A stretch of DNA of 64,000 nt from Telluria sp042683405 (GTDB lineage: Bacteria > Pseudomonadota > Gammaproteobacteria > Burkholderiales > Burkholderiaceae_D), in the NCBI RefSeq assembly GCF_042683405.1, contig NZ_JBHUJS010000003.1, forward strand, positions 310,001 through 374,000, read 5' to 3'. This document shows positions 60,727-64,000 of this stretch, in pieces. Numbering within the stretch: the first letter of the stretch is position 1; each line of letters begins with the position of its first letter. The position numbers and the translations under genes are program-made. The notes below the pieces were generated by a model that was given only the letters and a program-made list of their open reading frames with translations, did not search any database and was not told the DNA's origin.

Positions 60727-61587
60727 ATGCAAACCGCCACACCCTACGTCAACATCGCGGCGTACAAATTCATCACCATCGAGGACACCGAAGCGCTGCG
60801 CCCCTTGTACCAGGAGCAGTGCAATGCACTCGGCCTGCGCGGCACGGTGCTGCTAACGCCCGAAGGCATCAACATGTTCCTGTCCGGGACCCGCGAGAAC
60901 ATCGACAGCTACCTCGCGTGGGTGCGCTCGGACGCGCGCTTCGCCGACCTGCAGTGGAAGGAAAGCCTGTCCGCCGAACAGTCGCACAAGCGCATGCTGG
61001 TGAAGATCAAGAAGGAGATCATCACCATGCGCATGCCGCTCATCAAACCGGAGCTGGGCCGCGCGCCGTCGGTGGAGCCGAAGACGCTCAAGCGCTGGCT
61101 GGACCAGGGCCATGACGACAACGGCAAGCCGGTCGTGATGGTCGAGACCCGCAACGACTTCGAAGTCGACGTGGGCACCTTCGAGAACACCGTGGACTAC
61201 CGGATCACCAAGTTCACCGAGTTCCCGGAAGTGATCGAAAAGCACAAGGACGATTTCGCGGGCAAGACGGTGGTCACGTTCTGCACCGGCGGCATACGCT
61301 GCGAGAAGGCGGCGATCCACATGCAGAACATCGGCTACGACAATGTGTACCAGCTCGAAGGCGGCATCCTCAAGTATTTCGAGGAAGTGGGCGGCGCGCA
61401 TTACCAGGGCGACTGCTTCGTGTTCGACTACCGCACCGCGCTCAATCCAAAGCTGGAGCCGACCGAGACGGCGCAATGCTTCGCCTGCCGCGCCGTGGTG
61501 ACGCCGCGCGAGCAGCTCTCGCCCCAGTACGTGGTCGGCAAATCGTGCCCGCACTGCGCGGACGGCGTACAGCAGAGCGCTGCGTAA
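60727..61587 (+). CDS. trhO: tRNA uridine-5-oxyacetic acid/5-hydroxyuridine synthase-type rhodanese TrhO (YceA)
   Basis: This 286-residue rhodanese-like protein uses Cys186 (VTFCTGGIRCEKAA). In E. coli and Bacillus TrhO hydroxylates uridine 34 of some tRNAs using oxygen. The N-terminal domain (VNIAAYKFITIED, LRGTVLLTPEGIN) is the acylphosphatase-like part of the family. The C-terminus has two CxxC pairs (CFAC, CPHC) that probably bind zinc. It is a single gene with its own clear promoter and terminator. Confidence 0.94.
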   Translation: MQTATPYVNIAAYKFITIEDTEALRPLYQEQCNALGLRGTVLLTPEGINMFLSGTRENIDSYLAWVRSDARFADLQWKESLSAEQSHKRMLVKIKKEIITMRMPLIKPELGRAPSVEPKTLKRWLDQGHDDNGKPVVMVETRNDFEVDVGTFENTVDYRITKFTEFPEVIEKHKDDFAGKTVVTFCTGGIRCEKAAIHMQNIGYDNVYQLEGGILKYFEEVGGAHYQGDCFVFDYRTALNPKLEPTETAQCFACRAVVTPREQLSPQYVVGKSCPHCADGVQQSAA

Positions 61588-61607
61588 GCCATCCAGGCAT
61601 GAAAAAA

Positions 61608-61634
61608 GGCGAGCCGCGGCTCGCCATTTTTTTT
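61608..61634 (+). terminator. Bidirectional terminator between trhO and the TolC-like gene
   Basis: GGCGAGCC and GGCTCGCC form a perfect stem closed by GC, with six A before and nine T after. It can end both convergent transcripts. Confidence 0.9.
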
Positions 61635-61638
61635 TGGA

Positions 61639-61665
61639 GGGAACAGTCCCGTCGGGACAGTCCCC
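61639..61665 (-). terminator. GGGAC-type hairpin after the TolC-like gene
   Basis: GGGAACAGTCCC and GGGACAGTCCCC pair at 10 of 12 positions around GTC, 8 bases past the minus-strand stop. Confidence 0.5.
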
Positions 61666-61673
61666 GCCCTCTA

Positions 61674-63032
61674 CTAGCGCGTGAAGTAGGAACCCAGGTC
61701 GCGCACGTCGTCGCCAGACAGCGTGCCTGACGCGGCGCGCAGGCGCAGCGTGTTGAGCAGGTAGTTGTAGCGGGCCTGCGCCAGGTCGCGCTCGGCCAGG
61801 TAGCGCGACTCCTGCGCATTCAGCAGGTCGAGGTTGATGCGCACCCCGCCCTTGATGCTTTGCTCGGTCGCCTTCATCAGCAGCTGCGCCGATTCGACCG
61901 CCTTCTCCAGCGCGGCGATGCGCGCCACGCTGCTCGTCAGCGCGTCATATTCCTTGCGCAGGTCCACCATCACCGCCGCCGCCTTCGCATCGAGTTCGGC
62001 TTTCGCACGCTGCTCGGTTGCGCGCGCCTGGCGCGTCGAGGCGCTGATCGCGCCGCCGGAGAAGATCGGCACCGACATCTGGAAGCCGATGCTCTTGGTG
62101 TCCGAATCCTGGCCCAGCGTGGAAATCGATTCCGAATCGGCCTTGCTGATGCTGGCCACGAAGTCCACGCGCGGCACGTGGCCGGCGCGCGCACGGTTTA
62201 CTTCCTCGTGCGCGGCAGTGATGCTGTGCTGGTAAGCCTGCAGCTCCGGGTTGCGCGCCAGCGCCACCGCTACCCAGTCCTTGTACGAGTTGCGGTCAGA
62301 AGGACGCACCGCGAAGTCCGGGCGCAGGCGGTCCAGCGACTGCACCTCCTCGCCGATGATCCCGGCCAACGTGACACGCGCCGCGCGCTGCGCATCCTCC
62401 AGTTCCAGCAGGCGCGCCTCGGCCAGGTCGAGCTTGGCCTGGGTCTCGAGGCGGTCCGTCACGGTGCCCTCGCCCGCCTTGTACAGGCGGTCGTTGACCT
62501 TCTGCTGCTCGGCCAGCAAGTCGCGCTGCGCGCGGCCCAGGGCCAGCTGGTCTTCGGTGTAAATGGCGTCGATATACGCCGCCACCACGCGCAGGATCAG
62601 CGTCTGGCGCGCCGCTTCCAGCTGGGCGTCGCTGGCCAGGCCCTGCGCCACGCCCTGGCGGTAGCGCGCCAGCGCTTCCAGGTTGAAGATGGCCTGGCGC
62701 AGCGAGACGTTGGCCGACTTGCTCATATATTCGCGGTGCGAGGTCGTCTTGCCGACGGTGATATCGCTCTTCGCCTCGCTGCTGGAATACGACCCCGAAA
62801 CGCTGGGCAGCAGGTAGGAACGCGCGATATTGCTGTTCTCGCGCGTCGCCTGGTTGCCGTAATAGGCCACGCGGAAGGTCGGGTCGTGCTGGACAGCCTT
62901 CTCGTAGGCCTGCTGCAGCGTGATCGCCGATGCCGGCAGGTGCAGGAACAGCGCACCGGCTGCGAGGGCGCCGGCTGCAAGGCGCCAGCGCGATGGTGCG
63001 GACGAAGCTTGTTGTTGTTTTTTAGCGGCCAT
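61674..63032 (-). CDS. TolC family outer-membrane channel protein
   Basis: This 452-residue protein forms the outer-membrane and periplasmic tunnel for type I secretion or efflux. A basic N-terminal extension precedes the signal peptide (ALAAGALFLHLPASA). Two repeats of the outer-membrane efflux domain follow, starting TLQQAYEKAVQHDPTFRVA, with the helical segments LVLRVVAAYIDAIYTEDQL-like and SIKGGVRINLDLLNAQ. It starts 2 bases after the stop of the secretion adaptor gene, so the pair belongs to a type I secretion system whose ABC exporter should lie beyond the right edge. Confidence 0.92.
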   Translation of the reverse strand: MAAKKQQQASSAPSRWRLAAGALAAGALFLHLPASAITLQQAYEKAVQHDPTFRVAYYGNQATRENSNIARSYLLPSVSGSYSSSEAKSDITVGKTTSHREYMSKSANVSLRQAIFNLEALARYRQGVAQGLASDAQLEAARQTLILRVVAAYIDAIYTEDQLALGRAQRDLLAEQQKVNDRLYKAGEGTVTDRLETQAKLDLAEARLLELEDAQRAARVTLAGIIGEEVQSLDRLRPDFAVRPSDRNSYKDWVAVALARNPELQAYQHSITAAHEEVNRARAGHVPRVDFVASISKADSESISTLGQDSDTKSIGFQMSVPIFSGGAISASTRQARATEQRAKAELDAKAAAVMVDLRKEYDALTSSVARIAALEKAVESAQLLMKATEQSIKGGVRINLDLLNAQESRYLAERDLAQARYNYLLNTLRLRAASGTLSGDDVRDLGSYFTR

Positions 63033-63034
63033 GC

Positions 63035-64000
63035 TTATTCCTCGGACAGCGACGAATTCGCGCGATCGAACAGTGGCTTGAGCAGGTAGTTCATCATGGT
63101 GCGCTCGCCGGTCTTGACGAACAGCTCCACCGGCATGCCGGGACGGACCTGCAGCTTCAGGTCATTCAGCTTCTTGAGGCCTTTCGGCGTCACGCGCACG
63201 CTCACCTTGTAGTACGGTGCGCCCGACTTCTCGTCGAGCAGGCGGTCGGCCGATACGAACGCCACCTCGCCGTCGATCTTCGGCGTGGTGCTCTGGTTGA
63301 AGGCCGAGAAAATCAGGTCGACCGGCAGGCCAGGATGCACCTTGTCCACCAGGTTGATCGGCAGCTGGCCTTCCACCACCAGCGCGTCGGCGGTCGGCAC
63401 CACGTCCATCATGCGGAAGCCCGGCCCGACCACGCCGCCGCGGGTGAACACTTCCATGTCCATCACCACGCCGTCCGCGGGCGCCTTCACTTCCACGTTT
63501 TCAAGGATGTACTGCTCGGCCCTCATGCGGCCTTCCAGCGCATTCGCTTCGCGCTGCACGTCGGACAGCTGGGTGCGCACTTCCTTCTGGAACTCCTGCA
63601 CGCGCTGGGCGCGCCGCACGGTCATCTCGGATACCTGGCGCTGGGCGCGGCCGATATTGCCGTTATCTTCCGCCATCGATCCCATCAGCTGCGCCAGCGC
63701 GCGCTCCAGGTCAAGCTGGCGCGCGCGCGGCACGTAGCCGTCCCGGGCCAGCTCGCGGATGTTGGTGAGCTGCTCCTTCAGGATCTCGGCCTGCTCCTTC
63801 TTGCTTTGCAGGGACAGGCGGGTGCCTTCGATCTGCATCTTGATGCCCTGGATGCTCTCTTCCAGCGCCGACAGCTCGCTGCGCAGCGCGTCGCGGCGCG
63901 AGACGAACAGCTGCGACTGCAGCCCCACGTTCTCGATCACGCCGGGATGCGAGCGGTAAGGCTCGAGCGCCTTCGGAAACGGCACGCTGGACAGGCCGTC
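63035..64000 (-). CDS. HlyD family type I secretion periplasmic adaptor, 5'-truncated by window edge
   Basis: The last 321 or so residues of a HlyD/PrtE-type adaptor are present; the frame is open to the right edge, so the membrane anchor and start are missing. The long coiled-coil hairpin is visible (LEESIQGIKMQIEGTRLSL, LALELERALAQL-like YVPRARQLDLERALAQLMG), then the lipoyl-like return (ENVEVKAPADGVVMDMEVF) and the C-terminal PFDRANSSLSEE-like end. The segment KLQVRPGMPVELFVKTGERT is the type I secretion signature. It links an ABC exporter with the TolC-type channel encoded next. The secreted substrate, often a large repeat protein, is not in the window. Confidence 0.92.
   Translation of the reverse strand, partial: DGLSSVPFPKALEPYRSHPGVIENVGLQSQLFVSRRDALRSELSALEESIQGIKMQIEGTRLSLQSKKEQAEILKEQLTNIRELARDGYVPRARQLDLERALAQLMGSMAEDNGNIGRAQRQVSEMTVRRAQRVQEFQKEVRTQLSDVQREANALEGRMRAEQYILENVEVKAPADGVVMDMEVFTRGGVVGPGFRMMDVVPTADALVVEGQLPINLVDKVHPGLPVDLIFSAFNQSTTPKIDGEVAFVSADRLLDEKSGAPYYKVSVRVTPKGLKKLNDLKLQVRPGMPVELFVKTGERTMMNYLLKPLFDRANSSLSEE

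Overview
The window is a gene-dense, high G+C stretch of a bacterial chromosome, with neither end of the replicon visible. The gene order yebC-purD-hemF-nadD-rsfS-rlmH-maf-rng, the betaproteobacterial-type porin and the many short intergenic palindromes point to a betaproteobacterium of the order Burkholderiales, most likely Oxalobacteraceae of the Massilia/Telluria/Duganella kind. This placement is an inference from gene content and order; no search was run.

Layout. 1-3.8 kb: end of an RND efflux adaptor and its pump. 3.9-9.8 kb (minus strand): a large-subunit catalase, a serine/glycine-repeat protein with a DUF883/YqjD-like membrane tail, a predicted outer-membrane barrel with a striking 5' palindrome, and a porin. 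10-13.2 kb: an active and inactive pair of M16 peptidases and a small membrane protein. 13.3-17.9 kb (minus): a PAS-GGDEF-EAL protein coupled to a chemoreceptor, and a BASS transporter. 18-19.3 kb: MaoC-like and MAPEG proteins. 19.4-23.2 kb (minus): tRNA-Thr(CGT), fructose-bisphosphatase and aminopeptidase N. 23.4-28.5 kb: a DUF4136 lipoprotein, a quinone oxidoreductase, methylglyoxal synthase, a drug/metabolite exporter, a secreted protein and a frameshifted beta-lactamase-like gene. 28.6-33.3 kb: small accessory genes (DUF1059, YaiI, GFA, YciH, a LysR/MFS divergent pair, a thioredoxin and an ACP-like protein). 33.5-40.3 kb: the housekeeping run yebC to rng. 40.4-43 kb: a 32-codon membrane protein and a hybrid histidine kinase. 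43-50.5 kb (minus): a formate dehydrogenase operon overlapping a tungstate ABC transporter. 50.8-55.7 kb: msbA, an O-antigen ligase-like protein and two glycosyltransferases of the cell envelope. 55.7-60.5 kb (minus): dnaE and an acyltransferase. 60.7-64 kb: trhO, then a TolC-type channel and a type I secretion adaptor that runs off the right edge.

How the genes work together. The clearest system is the operon fdsGB(fused)-fdsA-fdhD-tupB-tupC-tupA. It encodes an NAD-linked formate dehydrogenase, the sulfurtransferase that matures it and a TupABC uptake system, with each gene overlapping the next by 4 to 10 bases. The fused flavoprotein subunit and the co-transcribed tungstate importer together predict a tungsten enzyme like Fdh1 of Methylobacterium. 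The dnaE-glycosyltransferase and msbA-ligase overlaps tie envelope assembly to other functions.

The intergenic DNA is rich in structure. It holds a family of GGGAC(N)GTCC hairpins at gene ends, two copies of a 33-base palindrome with identical 10-base arms, a nested GGGGTCTGTCCCC inverted repeat, a cluster of six GGGGTCAGGC words, and candidate operators. No CRISPR array, prophage, integrase or insertion sequence was seen.
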